Below, one piece after another: positions 33,686-45,473 of a stretch of 64,000 bases of DNA. A program made the translations under genes and the position numbers. The stretch is from positions 68,477,681 to 68,541,680 of the forward strand of contig CM055315.2 in the NCBI GenBank assembly GCA_029255685.2. Direction: 5' to 3'. This DNA comes from Silene conica. Lineage: Eukaryota; Streptophyta; Magnoliopsida; Caryophyllales; Caryophyllaceae. The notes beneath the pieces are model-generated. The model made no database searches and had not been told where the DNA came from. It saw only the letters and a program-made list of their open reading frames with translations. The stretch's first letter is position 1; each line of letters starts with the position of its first letter.

Positions 33686-33713
33686 CATGCAATTTGCACG
33701 GGCTTTAGACTAG
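33686..33713 (+). mobile_element. Helitron 3' terminus
   Basis: CATGCAATTTGCACGGG, then CTTTAGACTAG, followed by a host T at 33714. The hairpin is weaker than in neighbouring copies. The 5' end was not found. Confidence 0.55.
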
Positions 33714-33904
33714 TGAGTGTTAATACGCTCCACTCATTGACATGGTCTAATGTTAAGACATATATGTATTTTTTATTTTAACGGAGACTAATTGAAGTTC
33801 TATATATAGATTTGTTCAATTTACATGAGTAGGAATAATACTCTATATTACAAGTTGTGTTTAGAGTTTACAGTGGAATTTCGTGAGGGATGGTCATTTA
33901 CTAA

Positions 33905-34172
33905 GGAGTCGTTTGGTTGTCATTGAAATAATACAGACATTGCAAAATCCATTATTAAAAAAATGAGTTGTTTGGTTGACATAAATATTGTAAAATATAC
34001 GAAATGGAACTTACCATGAATTTCCAATGCCTATATAATGTAGGAACTTGTTTACATACTCCCCGTGGTCATTGAAAGTTCTTGTGGAATTTAGAATTGA
34101 ATGTGGGAATTTATTTATCATGAATTGTAAATTCTTAGGAAAATTAACTTCCCTAATCAACCAAACAACTCG
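33905..34172. mobile_element. Harbinger-like MITE, 268 bp
   Basis: Ends GGAGTCGTTTGGTTG and CAACCAAACAACTCG are inverse copies, apart from a few positions. TAA flanks both sides (33902-33904, 34173-34175). Confidence 0.7.
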
Positions 34173-34257
34173 TAAGAGTAAAGCTTAACCTGGAATCGAA
34201 TATTTGGGCTCTCATTATAAGTTAGGCCTTGTTCTTTCGGACTTATTTTCAACTCGT

Positions 34258-34400
34258 TTTAATTCAGCTCAACTTTGTTCAGCTCCATTCAGTTCAGTTT
34301 AGCTCAACTCAGCTCTCTTCAGTTCAGTTTAGCTCAGCTCAGCTCCATTCAGTTCAGCTCAGCTTCATATAATCCAGGTCAGTTCAGTTTTATTAAGTTC
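34258..34400. repeat. degenerate CAGTTCAG repeat
   Basis: Words CAGCTCAG, CAGTTCAG and CAGCTCCATT recur about fifteen times, then an (ATT)n array begins at 34409. It is the reverse complement of the pattern at 9500-9660, which also adjoins a trinucleotide array. Confidence 0.65.
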
Positions 34401-34408
34401 AACCCACA

Positions 34409-34409
34409 A

Positions 34410-34475
<66 letters not shown>

Positions 34476-34482
34476 TATTATT
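34409..34482. repeat. (ATT)n microsatellite
   Basis: About 24 ATT units with one interruption, ending directly at the 5' end of the next Helitron. Confidence 0.95.
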
Positions 34483-34483
34483 A

Positions 34484-35467
34484 TCTTTATACTATAAAAG
34501 GAGTAGATTTTAAAACATTCTTATTGGTTGTTGAATTTTAAGAAAAAAGTTATTTTTTGTTAATGTAGGCCATCCATGATCCTCAAAAGTTAATTAATTA
34601 CTTCATTTCTATTTTCTCTATTCTTCTATTAATTCAATAACTTCTTTTTAAAATTTAGTAAACTAAAAAATCATTAAAATGAATTGGTTTTCAAAAATAA
34701 TTAGATTTAATTAACTTTTATTTCAAAGAAACGAACAAATAAGTACGAATTGATTTTGGACCACACAAAGTTGTCCAAAAGAGAAAAGAGGGAACATCAA
34801 TGTAATTAGACCAAAACGGAAAGAGGAACATCGTAGAAAATTGGAGGGAATATATAATAGAAATAATGAAAACAAAAAAAATTATAAAAAAATGCAACAA
34901 CAAATAACCGAAATAACAATCCGAATTATATACGGAGAAAAAATTTATTTTTTCATTTGATTATTTTTCCTTTGTTAAGCATTATAACGATTAAATGAGC
35001 AATGCAAGTATTCATCCAAAAAATATTGATGAAGTTGTAAAAGCATTAAGGAGGTAATTTATTGATTCTAATGTTAAAGGTGACTGATGGACGGAACATC
35101 GAATAGATTCAGGGAGGCGGCAGAGTAAGTTAGATTAGAGGAAAAGTGACGGGGAGAATTTGATAATGAAAAAAAGGCAGAGTCATGAGTTGGAGTGAGG
35201 TGAGGCAGATGTACGGTTTATCAAATGAACATAGAATCCTTCTCACTTTGTTTATACTTCTTATCTAGAGATTAATAACTGATCATCGTCGATTGGGCTT
35301 AATGCAAGCTAATAAGAGACATAAAAATCAATTAGTAGATTATACAACGAGTTGTATACATTGTTAGCAATAACAAAAAATTTGAAATTTATATGTACAA
35401 CTAAAAAATAATACATAAATATTTAAAAATATACCCGTACATGTTTTTTGTACGGGCATAAAACTAG
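34484..35467 (+). mobile_element. Helitron, 984 bp, non-autonomous
   Basis: Starts TCTTTATACTATAAAAGGAG after a host A at the end of the microsatellite. It ends with hairpin CCCGTACATGTTTTTTGTACGGG (stem CCCGTAC) and ATAAAACTAG before a host T. It carries a partial MITE at about 34735-34853. No helicase. Confidence 0.85.
34735..34853. mobile_element. Stowaway-like MITE, partial copy inside the Helitron
   Basis: TTTTGGACCACACAAAGTTG, GAGGGAACATCAATGT and AGACCAAAACG match the right half of 47192-47384. It ends TTGGAGGGAA before TA. The left end is unclear. Confidence 0.6.
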
Positions 35468-35470
35468 TGA

Positions 35471-36331
35471 TCTATATTAATACAAGAACATTTCATGCAA
35501 TTTCGTGCCTCCACGTAATCAAATTCATTTTATTTTATTTTATTTTTTATATAAATGTAGGACCCACCACAAAAAATCTGTAATTAATTTATGAAAACCA
35601 ACTTTGTTAATAGAATTTTTTCGAATAACCAATACAAACTTCAATGAACCACCATACTCAATTCCATTTATGCTGCATAAATAATACGAATTTTCTCAAT
35701 ACTCCACATAGTCTATCAATAATAAAAAAATAAAATAAAAAGATGAACAAAAAACATTATTAGTCAATGAAAATATAAATGATAAAAAAATGGTAAAACA
35801 AATAATGTTATTATATTATTTTACAAGTTTTTAACTCTAACATTTTGACCATCATAATAGCAAATTTTCGAGATATTACTAAATTTGAGTAATTTTTTTG
35901 AATAAAAAATAGTTTTCAACAAAAAATTGTTAATAAATATTACTATTTTAATTTTCAATTTTAAATGAGATCTACAAAAAGTTAACAAAATGAATAAACT
36001 ATAAAATTACGTTAAACGTAGATTTTAGAGCATTCCGTTAAAATAATACTCTAAGGAATTCGTTATAGATATTGAGCTTATTCACTAAAATGCGTAGATC
36101 TAAAAATTTGTTATCATGTTTAACAGTGAATTCGTGCATTTTTTCACGAATTTAAAATATGTGTAAATTTCAAACTCTTGCAATTGTTGTACGTGTTTTA
36201 AACTATTATTATTATAAAAGAAATATAGTATAAAATATACATATGTTTTGGTTTAACATTTTTAAATATTAATCATTATATCGATGTTCTTAAAATCATA
36301 CCCGTGTAATTTTACACGGGTAAAAAACTAG
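35471..36331 (+). mobile_element. Helitron, 861 bp, non-autonomous
   Basis: Starts TCTATATTAATACAAGAAC after a host A. It ends with hairpin ACCCGTGTAATTTTACACGGGT (stem ACCCGTGTAA) and AAAAAACTAG before a host T. Only three bases (TGA) separate it from the preceding Helitron, in the same orientation. Confidence 0.85.
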
Positions 36332-36582
36332 TTATTATTAGTGAAATATACTAGAGTATAGAAAAAGGTATTGTTTCATTCTCATTCATGGTTAAGGGAT
36401 GAGGTGAGCATACAGGTTAAGCAAGGTATTGTTGATTGTTGGTAGTCATGGTAGGTGGTCCTAAATTGCATGCATTAATTACTTTGTTAATGTGCACTAA
36501 TTATCATTCTTCCCAGGTAATAAATAATTCAAGTCCAGCTACATAGGTGTAGAGTATAGAAGCGTAATGATGGTAATGATGC

Positions 36583-37019
36583 CAGTGGCGGACCTAGAAA
36601 ATTAGAGGCGAGGGGACACTAATTTTTTTAAACGCGCATTTTTATGCGCGTCTAAAACATTTTTAAATTTTTTCTCCAATTTGGTTATTATTATACACAT
36701 AAAAGAATAAAAATAATAATAATTAGTCTTACAGATATTTTTTTAAAAAAAATAATGTCTTCTCTATAATATTTTAAATTTTAAATATATGTAAAAACAA
36801 TATTTGTTTTGGTTAATATAACTAACATTAGTAGTTAATTTAACAATAAAAGTAAGTGGTTCAATGGTTTAGAATTTGTTAATTCATCAATAGGATTCAC
36901 TACCTCTACCAACTATGTCATGACAACTTCACATACATACAAGATACTTATAAAAACATTATTCTATAAATGTTACATGGGCAGGTGCCCCCGCGGGACC
37001 CCACCTGGGTCCGCCACTG
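36583..37019. mobile_element. hAT-type MITE, 437 bp
   Basis: Ends CAGTGGCGGACCTAG and CTGGGTCCGCCACTG are inverse copies with one mismatch. Flanks AATGATGC (36575-36582) and AATGATGT (37020-37027) form an 8-bp duplication with one change. Non-coding. Confidence 0.88.
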
Positions 37020-37030
37020 AATGATGTTGA

Positions 37031-37357
37031 GACCACTCCCAAGCAAGGTCTTGTTAACTAAGTCGCGACCCAATTTTATCTCTTAATCTCACCTTATTTA
37101 TCTTGACATGCTTTTACACTCCCAAGCAGAAAGTCGCGACCTAGATCACCGTCTCAATCATTTTCCACTTTCAACATAATTGTCTCCTCTACATTTGTGT
37201 CCAACAAATACAATAACGACATATGGAAGGTAACAATGTAATCCACCTAGGTCATGGGGTGACTTTATTTCATACAAGGTCTTCTTAATTTTTTTCCTAA
37301 TACATGATTAAGGAGACTCACCCCTTAGTACCTAGTTGGTGACCTTACTTGGTGGCC
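37031..37357. mobile_element. Tourist-like MITE, diverged relative of 396-809
   Basis: Left end GACCACTCCCAAGCAAGGTC and right end GACCTTACTTGGTGGCC are imperfect inverse copies. The interior shares CCCAAGCAGAAAGTCGCGAC with the element at 396. A clear TAA duplication is not present. It abuts the hAT MITE on the left and the truncated copia element on the right. Confidence 0.5.
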
Positions 37358-38660
37358 CTGAAGGAGGATGGTTCCCGTTGAATTCGCCTTAACAAAAAAT
37401 CGGTCATGTGAGAAAATAACACAAGCTTTATTATCGCGACATAATTTTGAGATGGAGATAATGTTACGTGATATTTTAGGCACATGAAGTACGTTTTTTA
37501 ATTGAATCGAATTTAATTGTAAAGTACTTGTATTGGCGATTGGGAGTCCGGAGCCGTCTCCAATTATAAGGTCGTAGAGGCCGGAGTACGGAGAGTGGAA
37601 CGCAAGAGTATCAAGGTCATTGGTGACGTGGTGGCTAGCACCACTGTCAAGTAGGTAGGGTGGGTTTTGCGCGGGGTTTGAGAGGCCGACGACCATGGTG
37701 TTGGCCTGCGGCTGATTGTAGCGATTGGGTGGTGGGGCAGGAAACACTATATTCGGGTATAGTTTCCGAAACAAGGGACAATTCGATATGACATGGCCGG
37801 TCTCACGGCACCACTGACAACGCCCCTTAAATGGTCTCGGGTCGCGGGTTTGGTTGGCAGAGGTTTGACCTTGGTGATAGGTTTGGTTATGATAGCGGTT
37901 TTGATGACGATAATTATTGTTGTTTTTGAATGTGGCGTTAGCAGTGGGTTGAAATTGTTGTGGTTGTTGGGTTTGGTTGAGAAGTTCAAATTGCAGAAGT
38001 TTTTTGTGGAGAGCCTCGAATGAGATAGGTGTGTCACGGGCTCGTATAGGGTCGATAATTGGTTTGTATAATTCATATTCAAGACCGTTAAGGACGCGAG
38101 AAATAACATCTTCAGGGTCAAGAATCTTACCCATTAGTGCTAATTGGTGGACGCAGGCTTTGACGGAATGAATGTAATCGGTTATGGATTGAGTCGCGGA
38201 TTTGGTGAGCGAGTCAAACCTGGCTTTTATCTGCTGAATGTGTATGTGCGACGGGTTGGCATACGTATGGGCAAGTATTTCCCACGCCTCTTTGGTGGTG
38301 GCAGCCCTTACGATTAGGGTTTGTAAGGCATCGGTGATTGTGCTCATGATGGCGCCAAGAATGAGATCGTCTTGCTTATACCAAGACGTGTGTGCAGGGT
38401 TGGGGGTGTTGTCGTCGTTCATGGCGGGTGGGGGTGGGTTGGAGCCATCGATGAAGCCGAGTAAACTCAGCCCGAACATGATGTTGGTTAGTTGGAAACG
38501 CCACGTGGTGTAATTGGTGGAATTGAGCTTAACCACGTGGGCTAGGTTCGGGGCGGTGGGGTTGGCATTGTCGGCATGGTTGTGGGTAGGGGGTTGTTGA
38601 TGGCAGGAGCAGGGTTGGCGTCGGGGTTGATGACAGCGGGGATGTTGTTAGGGTTAGACA
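37325..38660 (-). pseudogene. copia gag and protease, truncated
   Basis: The 403-residue frame 38536-37325 contains the copia gag domain (LNSTNYTTWRFQL...ILAHTYANPSH), a proper zinc knuckle CQWCRETGHVISNC and the protease site LLDSGASHHVT. It breaks off before integrase; the last few residues come from neighbouring MITE sequence. The real gag start is probably the ATG at 38660-38658 (MSNPNNIPAV), joined through one frameshift before 38536. No integrase or RT is present in the window. Confidence 0.85.
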
Positions 38661-38735
38661 TAGTGCGGCTGGTGTGTTGGTGTTTGAAGGTTGTTGTTTG
38701 TCGTGGAGGTAGGTTATTTTGCTTGGATCGGTTTA

Positions 38736-38995
38736 GGCTCTGATACCATATAAGACAGTAGATTATTGAATTGTAAAGTTATATATTGAAAACTGAAAGT
38801 ACAAGCTTATATAGGATTTACATAGAGGGTGAAAGAGGAAGAGATTAGAACTATACATAAATACAAATATATACTTCTTACAATTGAGATATTTTATGCT
38901 TGGGTTGATCTTATTTGATTCCCTGATTTGTGATAATATGATTTGAATATTCTTGGGGATTATGGGCTTGTGGGCTAGCCGTGGTATTGCTAACA
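38736..38995 (-). mobile_element. copia 5' LTR and primer-binding site
   Basis: On the minus strand the LTR starts TGTTAGCAATACCACGG at 38995 and runs to about 38749. It is followed directly by TGGTATCAGAGCC (38748-38736), complementary to initiator tRNA-Met. The matching 3' LTR is missing, so no target duplication can be tested. Confidence 0.8.
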
Positions 38996-39077
38996 AATTA
39001 TGCCACTTATAATTGACAATATACTCAATAACACCCTACCATTTCGACTGCTATTATGTTCCACCCATTATCCTATA

Positions 39078-39335
39078 CTCCCTTCATTTTTATCCAAGTA
39101 ATATATTTCCTTTTTGTACACTATTCACAAATCAACCTTCAATCTCAATTTTCTCTCAATACGTAAGAAAAAACATATTCATGTGGGATCTTGTTTAATT
39201 CGTCTTTACGAGTACATCGAAAATATATAATTTTTATAATTTTTACAAATACGTAACTAAAGATATTAAACACGTAAAACGTGCGTTGGCAAACGTGAAA
39301 AAAGAAATGTATCACATGTATAAAAATGGAGGGAG
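39078..39335. mobile_element. Stowaway MITE, 258 bp
   Basis: Ends CTCCCTTCATTTTTAT and ATAAAAATGGAGGGAG are inverse copies with one mismatch. It is flanked by TA on both sides (39076-39077, 39336-39337). Confidence 0.88.
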
Positions 39336-39566
39336 TATATTTTATTTTAGACTCATCACACAGAATCCAAGATATATTCATAATTCTCTTCATTTCGCCT
39401 CACTACTGAAAAATGAAAGCAATATATAACACATAATATATGTACGGATAGTTATATTGATGAAGTAAACATGGTAATTGGAACAGTATAATTGACAATA
39501 TATTTACAAAGAATGAGTCGTGAAATTACAGCCGACTTAATTTCACAATCAGTCTATCATTCTACA
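39336..39566. other. intergenic, no gene seen
   Basis: AT-rich spacer between the Stowaway element and the LINE tail. Nothing recognised. Confidence 0.45.
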
Positions 39567-39830
39567 TTTTTTTTCTTTTTATGGCCACGGTAAAGGAAAA
39601 CAGTACTACATTCTCATCGCACCTCTAGCCAGCCGATGAGCTACTACATTATTTAATGTATGAGGAATAAAACTAAAATTAAAAACTAATACAATGGAAG
39701 CAAGTGAGTAAATGAGTAATATCACTCAAAAGACGAAGCCATAGATGATGATTTTTCTCCAGTCCAGCAATTTGATATAAGACCTGAAGGCAATTGGAGA
39801 AGCTAATTAAGACTGACAACTTATAAAAAT
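39567..39830 (-). pseudogene. L1-type LINE 3' end relic
   Basis: Decayed RNase H-like sequence on the minus strand, with words shared with 20903-21232: CAATTG(G/C)AGAAG-type codons, GGAATAAAACTAAAATTA, GATGAGCTAC. A T-rich tract at 39567-39578 represents the poly-A tail. It ends about seven bases short of the NLR stop codon. Many stops in all frames. Confidence 0.6.
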
Positions 39831-39836
39831 GAAGTG

Positions 39837-42779
39837 TCATAAAACTGAGGTTAAACATGCACGTTTGATGAGAGCATGTCTGAGGAGCTTCACATCTTTA
39901 GGGTAACTCATGTCAAGAGATGTCCACCATTCAATATCAGTTGGCAGATAATGGAGAGTAACATCAGAAGAATCACAGAGTAAAGGGAGTGAAAGTGGAA
40001 TCATCTTCAGCATTGGGCAACTCTCCTTGCTTATGCTATTCAGATAATTACAGACCAACAATCCCCTACAAATACTCTCTAACACGGGCAGGTTACACAA
40101 TGTCAATGTCTTCAGTTTCGGAAGCGATAGTAAACCTGCCTTAGACCCCACATTTTCTGCTTCTGCTTCATTAGCTGATATAATCTCGGTCATGCTTGGA
40201 CAGTTGACAAGCTCGATTTCTTGTAAGTTTGGTAGGAGTTGTTGTTCTAGCAATGCAAACGGGAAAAGTTTCTTGATTGTAGGGCAACTATAAATATGTA
40301 GCTTTTGAAAGTGGGAAAATGTTTGTGATGGAATTGGTTTCGGAAGCGATGCTGTGGGTGACCATAGGTAGTCTATCCCTTCACAGTTCCTGATCTCACA
40401 TACCCTTAGTTCTCTTGTTGTTTCTAAGGTGGGTATAGCATCAATTAGCCCTCTTTCGCGGAACTGACAATAATTGATTCCTAGGTATTGGATGTTTCTT
40501 GGAAGAACAACACCCTTTTTACCTCCATTCAGGCTACTCTTCCAAACTGATACAATCCGATCCAAGCCACTTAACCGACCCTGGTCCCGAGATGGAATAG
40601 AGTATTTAATAGTTCCAAGGAGGATAAAGTTGTAGTTCTTGAGCTTCCAGTGGTGTCGAGATTCGATGAATTTAACCCAATCATTCATATCAAAGATTGA
40701 CCTGCAATGTATTCTCTCAAGGTGACTTAAACCCATAAGGTGTTTTCCTTTCAGGTTTTTGCTGAGTTTGAAAACCTGCAAATTATACAGCCTAGGAAGA
40801 ATCCTGCTAAGTGGGATTGATAGATCTTTGATTTGCGACAAGTCGAGACATCTCAGGTTGGTAAGGCGGTCTAGTCCATCAGGCCCGTCTTTGATCCTTG
40901 TGTGCCGAAAATCCAGTTCTCTTAGTTTCTGAAGACGGGTTAATGATGGCACATAAGTTAGGTTCCAACAACCATTGACCAGAATTGGAAAAAGATTTTC
41001 CAAGTTGGATATGCTCTCTGGTACTCTTTTAATTCTTGTAAAAGACAAGTTAAGAACCTTGAGGCTTTTCATGTGCACAAAAAAAGAATCTGAGATATTT
41101 TCCAAGGGATTCCATTGGAGCAATAAAGTAGTAAGCTTAGGGCAATCAGGTGACACTCCTGGTGGAATTTCAGAAATATGATTATGAATAAACGAGGCTT
41201 TTTCGACATTTTGAGGCCATAAATCCTCATTTGGTACTTCAGTTAGTTCGGCTTTCGGATAGACCATTGAGCAAGGGGAACACTTTGTGATGCTAATTGC
41301 CATATCCCTTAGCAAATCATGCATCTGCACATATCTTTGTCCATTAATTATTTTGGCTTCTAATAAACACGAATTTTCGAGTCTATTTAAGATGGTATTC
41401 CCCTTTTGAAACTGCTCTTCCCTGGTTTCAGTCTCCTCAAGTGATCCCTCTGATATCCAAAGATCGATCAGTTCCTCTCTGAGTATTCTATGACCTTCAG
41501 GGTATAACACACAGCTCAGAAAACATTTTTGTAACCTAGTATCATTCAAGTGACAAAAACTGAACCTTAGTACCGGAAACACCTCGTTTTCCATGTCACC
41601 TTGCCCTCTTAAAGGCCTTCTCAGATCTTGCAGTGCATTGTTCCATTCATCGACATCGACCACCCCGCTCAAGGCCCGAGCCATGGTCCTTATTCCAAGC
41701 GGTAAACCACCACATTCTCTGGCAACCGACCTTGCAATTTCTTTAGATTCACCTGAAAGTGTGTTGTAGTTTCCAAGACAATCTACGAACAAGCGCCATG
41801 CTTCTCCCTCAGGGAGAGGTTCTACCTTAAGCAATGTTTGGCATGCCATCCTACAACACACGTCCAAAGAACGAGTAGTGACGACAATCTTACAATTAGT
41901 CGATGAAATAGGAACTCCTAGTTCCTCCAATGGACAATGGTTCCACAAGTCGTCTAGAATCAACACTATTTTCCCAACCCTTGATAAGACGCTAGATAGC
42001 ATGGCCGCCCTCCTATTAGGATCTTCATCACTCGAAAGATACAAACCTACTGATCTAGCAATCTTGTTTTGCAACTCTATTACGTTACCTTGAGTTGCAG
42101 TAACCCAATAAACAGCACCCCAAATAGTGTTATCTAAGAGCATGTTGTGAATATGCATGATAAGGGATGACTTCCCCACACCTCCCATCCCGTAAATTCC
42201 AATTTTGTGCACCTTATCATCCCCGAGCCATCTGGAGATTGTTTGAATGTGTTGTACACACATTTTCCCCACTAGATCTCGCGTCACCAATGGCAACCTA
42301 GTGTTGTTTATATCCAATGTAAGACCATTTCGAAATTCACCTTGATCAATTAGTTGTTGCATGTCCCTGGAAAGCCGTGCAATGTCATCCTTGATTTGTA
42401 CATTTGGCAAAACAGATGTCATGTTTTTGAGTTTGTTGCTAATGGTGTGAATCTCGGACTCTTTTTGTCGGACGTTTCTCAACCAGAGCTGAACTTCTCT
42501 CCTTCGTTTCTTTCCTAAGTGTAAGTCTGCCATGTGAAGCTCAGAAGTAATATCAGCTGCTCTAGCAGCTAGCAGTTGAGCTTTGTTTTGAAGAATCGTT
42601 ATCTTGTCGTCTAGGTTGAAGTTGTTGGCTATGAAGGCAGTTATGAAGGCCATGCTTGATGCTTTGAGTAACAGTTGTTGTCTGATGATGCAATACACCT
42701 TATGAGAAGCAGAGAAGGTGATACAAGTATTGGAGTCAGTGGCGAGAAAAGGGAAGACTGAAGAGATGGACGTACTCAT
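39837..42779 (-). CDS. CC-NBS-LRR (RPS2/RPS5-type) immune receptor, single exon, 980 aa
   Basis: Intracellular receptor of the plant NLR class: it senses pathogen effectors and triggers defence by an ATP-driven switch. Domains: coiled-coil region at about residues 40-150 of the RPS5 type (RREVQLWLRNVR), P-loop GMGGVGKS at 197-204, kinase-2 IVLILDDLW at 271-279, RNBS-B KIVVTTRS at 297-304, GLPLGIRTMA at 358-367, MHD motif MHDLLRDMA at 486-494. Leucine-rich repeats follow (SLKVLNLSFTRIKRVPESI, LRELDFRHTRIK), with a C-terminal segment typical of this subclass. No stop or frameshift. The first ATG gives an N-terminus about 40 residues longer than usual; the ATG at codon 43 (MAFITAFIANNF) may be the true start. 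The LINE relic lies directly downstream. Confidence 0.93.
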   Translation of the reverse strand: MSTSISSVFPFLATDSNTCITFSASHKVYCIIRQQLLLKASSMAFITAFIANNFNLDDKITILQNKAQLLAARAADITSELHMADLHLGKKRRREVQLWLRNVRQKESEIHTISNKLKNMTSVLPNVQIKDDIARLSRDMQQLIDQGEFRNGLTLDINNTRLPLVTRDLVGKMCVQHIQTISRWLGDDKVHKIGIYGMGGVGKSSLIMHIHNMLLDNTIWGAVYWVTATQGNVIELQNKIARSVGLYLSSDEDPNRRAAMLSSVLSRVGKIVLILDDLWNHCPLEELGVPISSTNCKIVVTTRSLDVCCRMACQTLLKVEPLPEGEAWRLFVDCLGNYNTLSGESKEIARSVARECGGLPLGIRTMARALSGVVDVDEWNNALQDLRRPLRGQGDMENEVFPVLRFSFCHLNDTRLQKCFLSCVLYPEGHRILREELIDLWISEGSLEETETREEQFQKGNTILNRLENSCLLEAKIINGQRYVQMHDLLRDMAISITKCSPCSMVYPKAELTEVPNEDLWPQNVEKASFIHNHISEIPPGVSPDCPKLTTLLLQWNPLENISDSFFVHMKSLKVLNLSFTRIKRVPESISNLENLFPILVNGCWNLTYVPSLTRLQKLRELDFRHTRIKDGPDGLDRLTNLRCLDLSQIKDLSIPLSRILPRLYNLQVFKLSKNLKGKHLMGLSHLERIHCRSIFDMNDWVKFIESRHHWKLKNYNFILLGTIKYSIPSRDQGRLSGLDRIVSVWKSSLNGGKKGVVLPRNIQYLGINYCQFRERGLIDAIPTLETTRELRVCEIRNCEGIDYLWSPTASLPKPIPSQTFSHFQKLHIYSCPTIKKLFPFALLEQQLLPNLQEIELVNCPSMTEIISANEAEAENVGSKAGLLSLPKLKTLTLCNLPVLESICRGLLVCNYLNSISKESCPMLKMIPLSLPLLCDSSDVTLHYLPTDIEWWTSLDMSYPKDVKLLRHALIKRACLTSVL

Positions 42780-44589
42780 TTTTCATCTGTTTTATCTCCT
42801 TGTATTTTAAAAAAAAATCACACATGTAGTATATTCTTTGGATACGATAGTAATCCGTAGTAATGAAAAGTATGTAACATGGCTAAATATCACAAACAAT
42901 AGTGTAATTTGTGGAAATCGAACTTGCGTCTACAAATTATCAGTCCCCTTCTTACCACTACACCTCATTAAATTGCAAACAAAGGATACACTTAGCCTCC
43001 CTTTTCCTCACCAAGATCCTCCACAGCTGAATTGTATAAATATAATGGATAAAATCAAGGAATTAAATGCAAATTGTGATTAGAAATGTTAAAAATTGGG
43101 AGCATGATGATTGTTTCATAATTAGGGGTAGGGGTTCACAACAAGATCATCTCCTAACACATTACACATACAACAATAACCGTATTATTATTCTTTAAAA
43201 CTTGACAACATTTAACACCATTTAATGTAACCAAGATCTGAAATTGAATTAATAATTTGATGAAGTTGAAGAAATAATGTAAAAAGAATGAATACGGGAA
43301 GTAGAGTACCTGATTAGTGGGTTTGAGAGATTAATTAGTAAAGTTTTAAATTTGGTGACTTGAAACCGCATAAAGAAAATGAGGAAAATAGAGTGAGCAT
43401 ATAAAAGCAGATGGATCAACAAAAGTAATTAGTAGATTGATGACCTCAATTCATGCGTAACAACCCATGCCAAATTAACCCACTATTCTATACGTAGTAT
43501 ATATTTCTAGGTTGCTTCCTCCACTCTCTACGTTCTACGGAGTAATTTACAAACCATTTGTTTCCTTGTCAAAACATATAAAATTACTTGCTTCTTAACA
43601 TTTTTTTTAAAAATAATACTCTGCATTATTTCTTCCAAAATTTCTTTACTTGATACTTGCTACTTGCTTCTTGCTTCCAACTTCACTAGTGTTACACTCT
43701 TACGTTTGTTTTAAGAAAATAATTAACAATACTTTAAAGAATTGATTATCTCAATTCATTAATTTTAATACAAAACAAAGATTTATAATGTTAGATTCAC
43801 ATGTAAAATAATATTTTCTAAAACAAAGGTTTTATATTTCTTTTTATTAACTAAACAAAGAGAATATTTATACCTTCTCTTGTATACGATAGGTACAATT
43901 TCTTTGCTCCCTTTAAATTCGGGGATAGAGGTCTCATAAGAACATTTCGGTAAAAAAAAGACTTGTACAAATCAACAAAGTAACGTTATCCCCAACGATC
44001 CACTGACGAAAATTTGTGTCATATTAATTTTAAACATGTACAAATTGCACGGGTATGCAATTTAAATATGATTATTATAAAAGGTCATACAAAAAAAAAA
44101 ATTAATATTATAAATCACCTTATTTGTAATTAGGAGATATTAATGCCGAACTTAAAATATAAGGCACATTAGGTTTAATTTTTTGGGCAGTTGTTGATGT
44201 ATGATATGTCTTCTGATAACTAAATTTCAGCTTCTACTTGAAATGTACTTATTCGAGAGACTGAATACAAATCGATATATATACAATAAAATGATTTTCT
44301 TATGAATATTAATATAAATTTAATCATTTGCAGGGTATAAGTGCGAAAAATAAGCAGTAGTTAAGTTAATTTTTTTAAAAAAATATAATTGATAATGTAG
44401 AAATTGAAACATATTCTAAAATTTGACACAATCTGACCTTCTTTTCCAAGGCCAAGTCTAGTGAATTTTGACCTCGGCCGGAATATACCGTTATTTTAGG
44501 TCGAAATTCCACTTAACCTGTTGAGTTAAAGATAAATTCATCTTAAACGTAGACGACACTAATATTATTTACAAAATAAATATTTATAT
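42780..44589. other. intergenic upstream of the NLR
   Basis: No gene recognised. AAATTGCACGGGTATGCAATTT at 44047-44067 resembles a Helitron-type hairpin but lacks CTAG, so I do not call an element. Otherwise AT-rich. Confidence 0.45.
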
Positions 44590-45473
44590 AATGTAATCAG
44601 GGTCGGTCCTAAACATTTTGAGGCAAAATTGAAAAATAGGTCACTAATTTTTTTTAAATCTTTGTTCAAGTAATTCATATATAATTATCTAATACAGTTC
44701 AATAAACAAAACAACAACACAAAAAAACTTTTGAACTAGATGAGGTCGATCCTTGAAAGATCCTAAAAATTTTAAAAGAAAAAATGGTTTTAAATTTGGG
44801 GAATTGAGAAGGTACTACTTATAATTAACTCATTTTATTGCCAAAAAATCGTAAATTCAAAATTCTTTCAAAATTTAGATATTAGATTTATTAGACGCGT
44901 CGATAATGTAATATTTGGATAAATTATGCTACGATGAACACAATTCGCACAAAATCTCAAAAGAATGAAAAATATTTTATAATTCAATTGACCCACTAAT
45001 AAATAAAGAGTTAAATGGATGAGCTTATCAACATAATGAATTCAAAAAAAAGAGGAATGGTGAAAATGGACCTATTAATGTAATAATTGAAAAAAAATAA
45101 TTAAAAATAGTGAAAATAAATATAAAAATGGTGAAAAGTGGCCTATCAATGTAGTAAATTGAAAAAAATGGTGAAAAAAAGTTGTGGAAAATAGAACACA
45201 AGACCTCATAACTTTCGATAAAATGTAAAACCACTAGACTACTTACTTTACTTTGATTTTTGCTTGTAATAAATGTTATTTGACAAATAACACGAGTTAA
45301 ATACATTCATTGTCATCATAAAATTTCATTTTTTTTATTACTGCCATTATAGAATTTTTTTTCTATTAGTGCCCCTCTAAAATTTGTTTTACTTCCCTCG
45401 GTGTCATTTTATATTTGTGTTACCTGCAATAGAAGGTTACCAAACATTGTTAGACTTAATTAAGTTCAACAAG

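Noticed and set aside
44047..44067. Another Helitron 3' end
   Set aside because: The hairpin-like sequence lacks the following CTAG and T, so the required end is absent.
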